Below are positions 37,301-56,660 of a stretch of 64,000 nucleotides of DNA, one piece after another. The position numbers and the translations under genes were made by a program. The stretch spans positions 1 through 64,000 of the forward strand of contig NW_024883107.1 of the NCBI RefSeq assembly GCF_019059575.1, read 5' to 3'. How positions within the stretch are numbered: the first letter of the stretch is position 1; each line of letters begins with the position of its first letter. The notes beneath the pieces are model-generated. The model had not been told where the DNA came from, made no database searches, and saw only the letters and a program-made list of their open reading frames with translations. This stretch comes from Amphibalanus amphitrite. Taxonomy: Eukaryota; Arthropoda; Thecostraca; Balanomorpha; Balanidae.

Positions 37301-39963
37301 CGCGTTACAGTGGGACTTACAGACGCCTAGACGTCTGTAATCTGCTGACTCAAACACATTGACGAATGCCGCTGATATTTGTTGGACACTATTCCTTTTC
37401 ATTGCAAAAAGCGTCCACCCTGACCTTCTTCCGGCCTTAGGTCCGCTCGTTTCGCATTGACATATTCCTTAGTTCTAAAATTATTTCCTTCGTTGACTCT
37501 CCGTCCTATCCGATGGCCTCCACTATTTATGTGTTTCTAAGCCTTCTAACACCGTCCGGCTCCCGCAGAGTCCGGCCACACGCTGGAGGCCGACATTGCC
37601 GACGACTTCTCCGGAGACTTGGAGGACATTCTGGTGGCTCTGGCCAACGGCACGCGCGACAGCAGCTTCACCGTGGACCGACGGCGGGCCCGCGAGCAGG
37701 CGGCCGCCCTGCGCAGCGCAGGTACGGGGACGGGGGTCTCAACAGGCCGGGGTGATTACTACGGCCTTCGAATATAATGGAAACCGGAAGGCCAAGGGAT
37801 GCCGTGATCCCTACTAACATTATCTTCATATAAGTTGACGTACTTGAAGTTCTTCATCAGTTCCGCGATGAGTGGAAACTTCTTCAAAACGATAAGAGAA
37901 CAACGTGAAAGAGCGAGGCGGCGTGAAATTTGAAAGCTTTCTAATAGATATGGGATAGTAAGAAGATCGCTCTGGTATTGCAGCCTTGGATCTGTATTCC
38001 GCTGCCGTTTCGGTAGTTTCTGACCGATTTCCATGGCCCTGTTCGGCCAGGTGAAGGGCTGGGCACCAGTGAGGAGACGTTCAAGTACTATCTAACCCAC
38101 GAGAACTACGCCCAGCTGGCGCTCATTTTCTCCGAGTACGAGCAGCTCGCCGGCGAGACGTTCGAGGACGCTCTGGAGGACGAGTTCAGCCGGCATACCG
38201 AGGACGCCGTACTGGCCATCGGTGAGGACGGGAGGACTGGGGACACAGGGGAGGGGAGGGGAGGACAGAGAGGAGGGGAGGGGACGCTCTGGAGGACGAG
38301 TTCAGCCGGCATACCGAGGACGCCGTCCTGGCCATCGGTGAGGACGGGAGGGGAGGACTGAAGACGTAGGGGGAGGGGAGGGGAGGACAGGGAGGAGAGG
38401 AGGGGAGGGGCTGGAGGACGAGTTCAGCCGGCACACAGAGGACGCCGTACGCGCCATCGGTGAGGACGGGAGGACTGGGGACATAGGGGAGAGGGAAGGG
38501 GAGGACAGGGAGGAGAGGAGGGGGGCTGGAGGACGAGTTCAGCCGGCACACAGAGGACGCCGTACTGGCCATCGGTGAGGACGGGAGGGGAGGACTGGGG
38601 CTAACGACAATAGTGATACTGGGGGATGACAGTTCTAAACGTTATAAATCGGGTAAATACTTCACTGATAAATGTCTAAGAAGCTCACCATCTCGCATTT
38701 GACTTCAGTCGTTCTCTAGGTGATGGCTAAATTGCACACGTCATGTTACTCTAGCTCGTGCCATCGGGGACTCAATTGATGAGGCTGACCTGCCCCTACC
38801 CCCACCCCTGACCCCTCTGTCCCTCCCCACCCCTGACCCCTCTGTCCCTCCCCACCCCTGACCCCTCTGTCCCTCCCCACCTCTGACCGTTCTGCCCCTC
38901 CCCACCTCTGACCCCTCTGTCCCTCCCCACCTCTGACCCCTCTGCCCCGCTCCCCACCTCTGACCGCCCTGTCCCGCTCCTTCGGCAGTGGAGGTGACCA
39001 GGAACCTGCCGGCCTATTTCGCCGGCCGGCTGTACGACGCACTGTGGGGCCGCGGGGTGATCTCCAAGGACGACTCGTCTCTGCGGCGGATCATCATCTC
39101 GCGGGCCGAGCGGGACCTGGGCTCCATCGCGCAGGAGTACCAGCGCCGCTACGGCAACTCGCTCAAAGACGATATCGAGGTACGGCACACGGTATCACCG
39201 GTCACAGACAACACACAATACACAGTGCACCATCACCCTACACCGCACGCACACACAGCACACAGCATACAGCACACAGCACACATACCAAAACTGCACA
39301 CAGTGCCAGCGCCGCTGCGGGAACTCGCTCAAAGACGATATCGAGGTACGGAGGAGACACGGGGGCAGCCCGAGGGACACTCAGACTCACCCAGTGCATA
39401 CCACAGCATACACCGTACACCGCTTAACGTACGAACTTCAGCACAATGCACATTGCACAGCTTAGTAAAGTTATTCAAGTTGTGTCGTTTATCCACGTTG
39501 ATGTGTTAGTTACTTGTTTATATATGCAGCAATTTTATGTAGTCATAAATGAAAAATATGATGACTAGGTATGTGACAATAAGAACCTAAATATATTTTC
39601 GTAATTTGGCGACGTTAAGTACTAAAATCTACATAAACATTCCAATGACCTTGCCATGTGATCAGTTTTTCCGCATTTACCTGTGTTATATTCGTTCCGA
39701 TAGTCTCGGCCTAACTTCCCCATATGTTCGCCAGACGCCAGTGATTTATCTGCTCCTACACTCTGGCCCGTGTCACTGATGTATCCGCTCCTACAATCTG
39801 GCCCGTATGATCACCCCGCGATGTTGACGCCAGTGTTTTACCCGCTCCTCCATTCTGGCCCGTATGATCGCCCCGCGATGTAGTGACGCCAGTGTTTTAC
39901 CCGTTCCAGACCAAGTCCACGTCCGACTATGAAGACGCACTGGTATCGCTGATTGGCGGCTAG
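28661..39963 (+). CDS. Clip-domain annexin, complete 12-exon gene with a frameshift in exon 1
   Basis: Exons: 28661-31358, 31563-31807, 32210-32507, 32939-33082, 33441-33575, 33788-33855, 34424-34538, 36928-37138, 37569-37721, 38051-38221, 38989-39179, 39910-39963 (stop TAG). All introns are GT-AG and phases fit throughout. Without the one-base insertion after 29478 the product is about 1493 residues: signal peptide, low-complexity Ser/Gly/Arg/Tyr region, five CxC...C...CC clip-like knots, then an annexin core of about 308 residues in four repeats. Clip knots are known from arthropod serine protease homologues of the melanisation cascade. Annexins bind phospholipid, usually with Ca2+. GTDE and GTSEE loops remain in repeats 2 and 3; repeats 1 (GVDDD) and 4 (GVISKDD) have lost the GT motif. 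An extracellular, membrane- or matrix-binding role is inferred. The mirror copy lacks the insertion, so the frameshift may be a sequencing error. Confidence 0.85.
29479..29484. other. One-base insertion that breaks exon 1 in the right arm
   Basis: The right arm reads GTCGGCGGGGCGCGGC where the left arm complement reads GTCGGCGGGCGCGGC. The extra G shifts the frame after about residue 274, splitting the exon into frames that end at 29578 and resume at 29499. The upstream and downstream protein is otherwise unchanged. Confidence 0.85.
31563..33575 (+). CDS. Exons 2-5 of clip-annexin: three clip-like cysteine knots
   Basis: Exons 31563-31807, 32210-32507, 32939-33082 and 33441-33575. Each knot is split by an intron, with its CxCV...C part at the 3' side of one exon and its closing C...CC or VCC at the start of the next. 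The pattern with a central LLDFR or LLVDMR is very like the GLIDIR of clip domains in serine protease homologues. The donor of exon 3 and the acceptors of exons 3 and 4 sit in short tandem repeats. Confidence 0.85.
32098..32205 (+). repeat. Minisatellite abutting the exon 3 acceptor of clip-annexin
   Basis: About four units of a 25-base repeat around GTTCCGGGTCTGTACTGACT lead directly into the acceptor at 32209. At 32083-32097 stands CTGCAG-TATCGGCTC, a copy of the acceptor plus the first bases of exon 3. Mirror copy at about 4613-4735. Confidence 0.75.
32805..32961 (+). repeat. Four tandem copies of the exon 4 acceptor of clip-annexin
   Basis: Units of 42-43 bases beginning TTTTCAGGTGTGCTGCGCGG start near 32805, 32847, 32890 and 32932. 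Only the last continues into exon 4. The third acceptor lies 42 bases upstream and is in frame, so its use would add 14 residues (VCCAVPSHCAVRFQ). Mirror copy at about 3857-4013. Confidence 0.8.
33788..39963 (+). CDS. Exons 6-12 of clip-annexin: four-repeat annexin core
   Basis: Exon 6 ends with YFDAERDARALK, the usual entry to annexin repeat 1, and exon 7 continues with GVDDDVLIGILTKR. Exon 8 carries the end of repeat 1 and the GTDEDVV loop of repeat 2. Exons 9-10 carry the end of repeat 2 and repeat 3 (GLGTSEE). Exons 11-12 carry repeat 4, ending DYEDALVSLIGG. Exon sizes 115, 211, 153, 171, 191 and 54 mirror those of the downstream annexin (115, 205, 153, 109+65, 182, 54), so the two genes share ancestry. 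Confidence 0.93.
35167..36514. mobile_element. 1.35-kb fold-back element, right arm copy
   Basis: Mirror copy of 308-1655. In the right arm it lies inside the intron between exons 7 and 8 of the clip-annexin gene (34539-36927). No coding sequence was recognised. Confidence 0.7.
38166..38573 (+). repeat. Four tandem copies of the exon 10 tail plus its donor
   Basis: GAGGACGAGTTCAGCCGGCA...GCCATCG-GTGAGG is present in exon 10 and repeated at about 38284-38338, 38411-38459 and 38526-38573, with GGGAGG-rich spacers, giving a unit of about 120 bases. The extra copies lack acceptors and are probably intronic. The last two share changes (CACACAGAG for CATACCGAG). Confidence 0.85.
38805..38980 (+). 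repeat. Pyrimidine-rich minisatellite before exon 11 of clip-annexin
   Basis: Seven or so units of CCTGACCCCTCTGTCCCTCC (about 24 bases) occupy the intron end up to the acceptor at 38988 and act as its polypyrimidine tract. Confidence 0.8.
39307..39350 (+). repeat. Duplicate of the exon 11 tail and donor
   Basis: CAGCGCCGCTGCGGGAACTC...GATATCGAG-GTACGG repeats the last 39 bases of exon 11 and its donor 128 bases downstream, after a CACACAG-rich stretch. Confidence 0.8.
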
Positions 39964-40341
39964 CCGTCAACTGTCCACTGCTGATGTGATATACCGGACG
40001 GGCCGCCGGACGGGGCCGGTATGTGGACCGGCCGGCGGCCACGGGTGACCCGCGGGGCGCCCCAGACAGAGGCGCCGGAGTCGGAGAGAGGACCCGGGTG
40101 TGCTCAGAGGGGAGGGAGCTGTACTGACAGCCGTGAACACTGACTGTATAAAGTGGTATTGTGACAATATACAATTGAGACTGTATGCAGTGTTTGGCTC
40201 GCTCAAAGGGGCAATCAAATGGGGATCCCGGAGAAATGCGAATGCATCATCAGACATTAAATGTATATTTTATAAAGGTAGTTTATTTTTAGACGGTGAA
40301 CTGAGCTTCCTGCGCAATACACGGTGGCCAGCAATCGAGAT

Positions 40342-40347
40342 AATAAA
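40342..40347 (+). terminator. Poly(A) signal of clip-annexin
   Basis: AATAAA about 380 bases after the TAG stop at 39961-39963. It is the first clear signal on this strand and implies a short 3' UTR ending near 40365. Confidence 0.6.
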
Positions 40348-40554
40348 ATGGTGCACGCCTTTTTGACATATATGTATGTTAATCAGTCCGAATATCGGTC
40401 AACAACGAACACTGTCCAGCATTGTCGAACACCTGAACCACGGTAAAAAGACGGTCACAGCGAATAGGCGGTCACGGCAAATAGGCGGTCACATATTCCG
40501 CGGGAAATATAAATAGACGATTACATTAGCACGTTTAATATTAAATGACGGTCA

Positions 40555-40819
40555 CATATCGACACCTTTTTTTAAAACCCCACATTTGTTCTCCCGTGAA
40601 GTTCAGACAAGTTGTTTAGAAACCTTCAAAAAAGGTACAGTCACTCGATTTTTCTCAAGTTTGTACCTATATCTTGGCAGATCAAGCAATGCCAGAGCAA
40701 GCTTACGAACACACAAATTTGATCAGGATCGGACGATTGGACACTTCTAAAAAGATCTTTCGTGCTTCCCGGAAATTCACCGGAGAACAGATGTGGGGTT
40801 TAAAAAAAAAGTCGATATG
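40555..40819. mobile_element. CATATCGACACC-terminal MITE outside the palindrome
   Basis: Same element as 15031-15294, same orientation, highly similar, located about 200 bases after the clip-annexin poly(A) signal and surrounded by GGTCACA and GGCGGT repeats. The right terminus is slightly eroded (AAAAGTCGATATG). Confidence 0.75.
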
Positions 40820-41277
40820 GCGTGAAGTAGGTGGCCATATGTATCATACGCTACGTAATATAGGCGGTGTCGTATGCATTCACACCTTTGGCGCCTCACT
40901 TGATGTAGCGCCTCTACATCGAGCGGTTTACAGTTGTAGTTACAGTAACTCGCCACCAGGCTGTAGCAGCCTTAGACTCATAGGCGGCGGAGCGGGGAGG
41001 GCACCGGGGCACCGTGCCCCCTTTGATTTTGGCATTTTAACATTAGCCCTATGGGTGTTGCATGGAAAGAATGGGACCAAAAGTCGGCAGTGCCCCCCCC
41101 CCCTTGCTTGAGGGTGTTCCGCCGCTACTGCTTAGACTCGGCGAATTATGGGCTGGAACTTGGAAGCACTAGCGCCTCTACTCTACATCAACATGGAGCA
41201 TTTGATAGTTGTCTGTTGTAGTTAACAGGTTTTGTCGATACGTTTCACCTGGCATCAATGTCCGCCCGCTTTTTGTA

Positions 41278-41456
<179 letters not shown>

Positions 41457-43269
41457 GTCCCTCTTAAAAACGTCAGGGAGGTGTTATCCGCGTCTGGTAA
41501 GGTGCGATGTCACTACCTTGACGGCTGATGTGGGGGCGGTGGCGGGGGCGGTGGGGGGGGGGGGAGAGCGGTGGGATGCACGTGGCGGCCGCCGCCCTCT
41601 CACCGGCCGGCGACCATAGAGATGGACAAGTACCGCCTCCTGTCGACGCCGGAACAAGTACCTGAGCATATCACGCATCGGCAGATCGGACGGGTACTGG
41701 AATGAGTGGAATGTGAGGGAGTTTGAAGACCGGACCTGCACTGCACGGTAAAAACGTCAGCCGGACTTCACGCGCTACATAGCGTGCATTGACGGTCTGA
41801 CGAGATCCCAATAGCTTGCTGAATAGGTACTGATAGCGAGGTGCCCGTGAAACAGTCTCCCAGTCTGCAGTCAGCCGGCCTCGATCCCCCTGTGAGCAGT
41901 GGGGAGTCGGGAACACCGGCGGGCCCACTTTCAATAGCGACAGCGAGCTGACTCAGTGGGGTGGGTGCTGCTGTGATCCCCTGCCAAACGGCACGGCAAA
42001 CACTGCGTCATTGGGACTTCCAGCCACTGCCGCGGATGTCTGCCGGTAGCTGCTGGTGTGCAGAACCCGCTGCTGTGCTGGCCGGCTGCTGTGACTCCCA
42101 TTGCTCTTTCCTAGCCGGCACCTGTAGCTCCCACTGCTCTGTCCCGCCCGGTCGCTGTTGTCCCCCCCCCCCCTCTGCCGGATTGCAGCCATCAGCCACT
42201 GTGATGACATCACCCCGCGTGCCGCCGCACCCCTCCCCCTCCCCCTGGCGCCGCGCCGGCCGGCGGGCTGGCACAGCCGGTTTGGCGGTCATAAATGCAC
42301 CCTCCCCCGTCCCTGGCTCCCGCCCCACCCTTGGCCGCCCACGCCGTCCGTCTCCGCAGTCACGACCCGCCTCTCACAGCTGAGAGAGGCGGACACGGAC
42401 GAAACGCCACTGAGTGGGAAGGGAACAGACGGGACGGGGCTGGAAACGGACGGGACGGGGCTGCGAACAGGCGGGACCGGGCTGAGAACGGACTGGAGGG
42501 GGCTGGAAACGAGGCTGGCTAGGAACGGTAGGTAACTACATGGACGAGACAATAATGAAACAGAAAACGAGCAAACGAAAGAAAACGAGAAAATGGCACT
42601 AAATCTATTCTGATAATTCATAAACAATTAGATATGGAGTTCGGAGCGTGTGCAACTGTAAAAAAAAAAAACAAATAATAAGAATATAGGTATTTTGCTG
42701 GGTCAAATCACCAAATAGGTACGTTTCAAAATAATCAGGATCCTTATTCATAGTCCATAGAAACAATTAACATGGCTGTAGGTGTTTTTATATTTGTAGG
42801 TATTAAAACAACAACAAAAATATAATGAGGAATCATAAAACTACACGCGGTGGATACACGGGAAGATCGTTGATAACACTAACAGTTACGAAAAATCCCT
42901 CCCTAACCGCACTGGCTATGGAACTGGTGTGACTCACACCTATTCCATAGCCGGCGGATACAAAGTAACACTCATGAACTTCAATGCAGTGTTTATTTCC
43001 AGTGACTCACGTCTCCCCCTCTCCGTCTCCCCATTCCCCACTCCCCACTCCATCTCCCAACTCTCCACTCCATCTCCCCACTCCCCACTCCGTCTCCCCA
43101 CTCCTCACTCCGTCTCCCCACTCTCTCACTCCGTATCCCCACTCCATCTCCCCACTCCTCACTCCGTCTCCCAACTCCCTACCCCGCCGGCCGGCTGCAC
43201 GTCCGTCCGTCCGCCCACACTAAGTAGTGCCCGGCGGCCCAGTCTATCTACAGGCGCCCGACACCAGTG

Positions 43270-43495
43270 ACATCTAGTGACGGGAATGTGAGCTACGCAG
43301 TCTGGCGGCACAGTCTACCTGCAGGCGCCTAATACTAATGCCATCTAGTGGCAGAAACGCATACTTGGGTAGCATTGCGGTACAGCCTAGCTTCAGGCGC
43401 GTATCACTCCTGCCATCTAGTGAGAGAAACGAGTACTTGGAGAGCGTTGCGGCACAGCCTACCTGCAGGCGCGAATGTTACTGCCATCTAATGGG
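43270..43495. promoter_or_regulatory. Cluster of four CTCF-like motifs in about 70-base tandem repeats
   Basis: ACATCTAGTGAC (43270), GCCATCTAGTGGCAG (43340), GCCATCTAGTGAGAG (43412) and GCCATCTAATGGGA (43483) occur at the same place in four diverged repeats that also share CAGGCGC and GCGGCACAGCCTACCTG. The core fits the conserved CTCF pattern GCCMYCTRSTGG. It sits between two co-oriented paralogous genes. Motif assignment is by eye. Confidence 0.4.
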
Positions 43496-44149
43496 ATAAA
43501 AGCGCACATGGTATGTGCGTATAGTTGCATCATGTTTACTTCCACATCCACATTGAGGTTCGTCCGAATATCGATAACCTTCTGCGACATTCAGATTCAT
43601 ATTCGTCCCCAATATCGATGACCTTGAATGCACTATATTCGCGTTCAGGTCGATATTCGTAGAATTAAGGCTTTCGCGCTATTTAGAATAGGTACCAAAA
43701 TGCTTATTACGGTGAGGTGAAACTTTTTCAATCTTTAATTCTGACTTGAACCTTAGTTTTGATTCCGAACTATAGCTTCAAAAGACGGTAGTACCTACCG
43801 CATCAGTAGGCCCTTTTCGTCCGATCGTTTCCTAACTGGTAAGTACCTACTTGGGCGGCATAGTCTGTCTACCTATAATGCGTTCCTCGCCTACAGGACC
43901 ATCGGGGATGGCCATGACCTGTGAATTCTAACTTGACCTTTTGGAGGGTCAAAGAAAAAGTGTAAAAATCTTACCACTGAGAAACTTGTGATTCTGCCAC
44001 AAAAATATCGGAAAAAACTAAAACTAGAAAGTTTGAATAATGTTAGCCATATAGGCCCGACCAGCGCGGCGGGCCGCCACAAGTACCGGTACTGGGTTCC
44101 GGCCGGCGCGCTGCCCAGCTCTAGGCGGCGCGGCGGTGCCGGCCGGCGC

Positions 44150-44227
44150 CCAGTCGTCCGTCCGTCCGTCCGTCCGTCCGTCGTCCGTAGTCCGTCCGAC
44201 AGCAGCGCTCCTACTGAAACAGCAGCC
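44150..44227 (+). promoter_or_regulatory. GC-rich 5' UTR / promoter of the second annexin
   Basis: Contains a (GTCC)n run (about 44156-44185) followed by a short leader to the ATG at 44228. No TATA box is seen. The transcription start cannot be fixed from sequence. Confidence 0.45.
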
Positions 44228-53098
<8,871 letters not shown>

Positions 53099-53221
53099 AC
53101 ACTCCGCCATAGGTCAGACCGAGCGGTGGCGGCGGCTCTGCGGGACACCGCGGCTCCACCTGCCGCGCCGTTCTGCAGCTCGCGGTCACAGGGGGCGCTC
53201 CGCTGTCTCTGAGGGCGTCCT

Positions 53222-53345
53222 CAGACACAGCGGGCGCCGTCCCCTGACACTGCGGGCGCCGTCCTCTGACACTGCGGGCGCCGCCCTCTGACACTGCGGG
53301 CGCCGTCCTCTGACACTGCGGGCGCCGTCCTCCGACACTGGGGGG
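53222..53345 (+). repeat. GGGCGCCGTCCTCTGACACTGC repeat in the annexin 3' UTR
   Basis: About six units of 20-22 bases lie 120 bases after the stop codon, then a G run at 53341-53347. Confidence 0.85.
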
Positions 53346-53736
53346 GGGCGGGGGAGGGGGCGAGGCGCCGTCCGGTCACAGCGGGCGCGGGTGCTGGGAA
53401 CACTGTGAACGAATGCTTGCAGCAGCTGAATTGCCATTCTCATGTGTCACCGGTTGTTACTATGTGCCTAAAACGCTTTATAGGCGAGCTGTGAATCGGA
53501 TGATTGTACTCTGGTGTTTTTTTTTTCGTGCTGCCAAGTCAGATTGAGTTGTCAAATGTACCCGCACCATGGAGGAAAGAAAGGGCGCAGTTTTATAGTG
53601 TCGAACTAGTGTCCGACTACATTTCACAATCTCGCTCAGTCCACGACTGCCTCTTAGTACATCACCGAGAACCATACGCTTTTAGGCTTCACGAGTCTCT
53701 ATACTTCTGCTAGCTTTAACACGAATCGTCCAGCTT

Positions 53737-53742
53737 AATAAA
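53737..53742 (+). terminator. Poly(A) signal of the second annexin
   Basis: AATAAA in CTTAATAAACGTGTG, 639 bases after the stop, the first convincing signal on this strand. Confidence 0.6.
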
Positions 53743-54219
53743 CGTGTGAAAATAGTTATGAATGTGTTTAGACGTATTGGATGAGGACGGGAAATATAAA
53801 TGCTGCCGACTGCTCGTTGGTTGAGTCATTGTTTTCACAATAACGACTATGCAGAAAAAATATCGCTCATTTTGAGAAGTTATTACTCAGATTGAACGGA
53901 CCTAGCCCGTTGAAGGCTTCCCGCGATCGGGAGATTACTGAGCGTGTTTGTTACGTATTTGGTACTGGGTGGGCTACTGGGTCTTCATCCTCGAGGACTC
54001 CAAGTCGACATTATTCGCTTATTTCCTTCCACAAGTACCTATTTCCATTCCCCGCCCTCCTCGTGATTGCTTGCCAACTATCATGCGTGCACTGTGATTG
54101 GCGCGGCTGAGCCGTGGGCATTGCATTGTCTTGCTCTCAACAATAACTCCAGCCACATCGTCTCCAAATAGTCAGAAAGGCAGATGATGCTATCCTAATT
54201 TCATAAGTTGTTTGATAAG

Positions 54220-55133
54220 TTCACCCTCGCCGGCACAGGCCATTTTGCGTCCTTCGACGGCACAGGGGGGGGGGGGTTAGTACTACCCCCCCCCCCCTCG
54301 CGTTTGGCCCCTGATCGAGCTAGAGCTTCGCGGAAAAAACGAGCGTGTTGCCCGTCACGAGAGTAAGCCGATGATACCCAATTTTAAAATCCTAGGTCAT
54401 CGGGTGACCTTTCAGGTCAGGTCAATGACCAGAAAACCGGAAAAATCGGGACCTGTTAGAAAGTCGTAAAGTGTGGCTGTTATGTGGTTTTCCGGGGTGC
54501 TGATCACTAATATCGTGTTAGTTTTGATCAGAGATGATGTCTTTAAGCATTTAGAGCAGGTCGGGTCAGGTCAGGTCAGGTCAACTGGTAGAGGTTGTGA
54601 AGGGTATTCGTAATACGTGTCAACCGACTCTGACAGCTTCGTAACATGTTACGAAGGCACCAAAACTACTTCGTAAATGTTCAAATGGTTGCTAAATTCG
54701 AATTCAGCTCCAAAAACTAGCCTATAAACATGTAAAACTCGAAAAAGTGAACCGAGGTCACCCGAGGTCACCAAAGGTCAATCACCTGACCTGACCTTCA
54801 GGTGACCTTGACACCCACCCTAATGTATGGGAGCAACATCAAATCACATGTTTGAACGTTTGAAACCACGAAAAGCTTGCAAACGCGCGGCTAATGCGAG
54901 CCGACATACCTACGCCGAATCGCGATTCCGGCCAAACATGGTCTCGGAAAAGAGGTCATAGGTCAAAGGTCATTTGGGTCAGGGTCATGAAATGTTCAGG
55001 GTAGGTGTAAAATTGATCAATGCGAATGTACTGTAAGTTTCGTCGCGATCAGCCGCTTTTTAGGTAAGCGAGTTATTCGCGAAAAACCTTAGGGGGGCTG
55101 TTGCATCAACCCCCCTGTGCCGGCGAGGGTTAA
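54220..55133 (-). mobile_element. Uninterrupted TTAA MITE (CCCTCGCCGGCAC termini), 914 bases
   Basis: CACCCTCGCCGGCACAGG at the left (preceded by TTCA, a decayed TTAA) and CTGTGCCGGCGAGGGTTAA at the right. G-run/C-run hairpins stand inside both ends (54266-54297 and 55092-55116). Body carries AGGTCA-T-AGGTCA-A-AGGTCA at 54953-54972 and tandem AGGTC at about 54563-54583. It is the best reference copy for the interrupted elements in the palindrome. Confidence 0.8.
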
Positions 55134-55242
55134 GGACTAATTTTTTGGACTACTTTTTAAGTCATTTATAGGTTATGTAATATGTTATACAAGATATAGG
55201 TATGCTTATTTCTTTGGATCACGCAACAGAATCGGTGAATAG

Positions 55243-56218
55243 TAGGGTAGACCGGGGCAAGTCGCCCCGCCGAGGTAAAACGCCTCACCGATGTTTCTCG
55301 GAACTGGCAAGGTTCTGGGGAAACATCCTCTCTTCTATAAAACGTGCACTATACGATCACTATATGAGCAGACTGGAAAGAAATTGTGATGACGATTTAG
55401 GGAGACATAGCCAAAAATGTGTTTTTGGAGTGATTTTTATGTTTTGTTGTCAGATTATGCATCATGGCGTTCTTTTATCGTCCACATCAGGTTAACGACT
55501 TTTATGTCTTTTGAACGACTATTGTCTAACGCTTATAATGCCGGGTTGGTTCGTGTTAAATTATGTCTTCCTGGAGTGCAAGGCGTTGTTCTCTGACCGA
55601 ACTACGTGATGGGGTAAAACGCCCCAGTAGGTCGCGGGGCAAAAAGCCCCATGGGGCGTTTTACCTCATGTGTTGTTTGGACTACCCACTTCCTAATGTT
55701 CGGTAGCTGGCGAAAGGCATGTTTCTATGCATTTATATGTACTTTTCTCAGCAACTGGATGGCAAAGGAAGTATTTTGTTAACATTTGCATCGCAATAAT
55801 TTATTATTTGGCCTTCTGAGGCAGGTGAAAAAACTGCTCATACAATAGTGTCGTAGCTGAACACCTGATAGGATGGAAGGTGCTAACTTCAGTGCCGTGC
55901 CTCCCAAGGTCTAACGGACCTCTCATATAAGATTTAGTCAACTAGCATGTTTAATCTTTAATCTAGAGTATGGGGCTTCTTGCCCCAGGCCGTGGGGCGT
56001 TTTGCCCTGGGGTTGGGGCAAAACGCCCTATTTGCAGTTGCTTCACAAATCACTTCCTAGCTGGGAGTCCGATCATAAGTGAATGAATTTGAGGGGTGTA
56101 ATTTAAAGTAAAATGTCCAAAGAACGCATTGAGCACAAATTTGGCCTTCCAGGTGATGTGGGACAAAAGTTATGTAGCAAAATGAATTATCTGGGGCGTC
56201 TTGCCCCAGGCTACCCTA
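55243..56218. mobile_element. DNA element with TAGGGTAG-CCGGGGCAAG termini
   Basis: Left end TAGGGTAGACCGGGGCAAG and right end, inverted, TAGGGTAGCCTGGGGCAAG are about 25-base terminal inverted repeats. GGGGCAAAACGCCCC-like palindromes recur inside at about 55613-55665 and 55975-56035. About 976 bases, no transposase frame. Confidence 0.7.
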
Positions 56219-56253
56219 CAATCTTTGGCCGTTGAAGGCCGTCTTCAGAATGT

Positions 56254-56660
56254 TTAACCCTCGCCCAGTTGGGGGAGGGGGGGTGGCAATCTGGCTCCCC
56301 TTTGGTGTTTCCTGTAACAAGAAAACGCTTCGCACAAAATTTCAAGTCTTAGGTCACCTTAGGTCAGGAGTTATTGAGAACATGCATGTTCGAGCAAAAA
56401 TGAGCAAAAAACATAAAATCTTGAAACACTCACAAAAGCTAGAGTTAACAAACAATTTGAATGTTCTTTATGTGGTCGTGTAGAGAAAAAAGGACACTAC
56501 AAAACTGCTATCTCGTATTTTCAAAATTTTGGGATTTTGACCCCCAAAAATTAAGAAGTTCACTTTTTAAGAAAAACGCAAAGAAATTCTAAAAGTTTTC
56601 CGAATTTCGAAATACCGGAATATATAAGATAGTCCCTGCGTTCGTCTATCTACATATTAA
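56254..56660 (+). mobile_element. 5' part of a TTAA MITE (CCCTCGCCCAGTTGG terminus)
   Basis: Starts TTAACCCTCGCCCAGTTGGG and has a G run plus CTCCCCTTTGGTG, then AT-rich body. It is cut at TTAA 56657 where the next element begins. Part of its body resembles 58085-58330. Confidence 0.55.

Noticed and set aside
38284-38573. Extra copies of exon 10 tail as alternative exons
   Set aside because: They lack acceptors and reading through from exon 10 meets a stop soon after the second copy.
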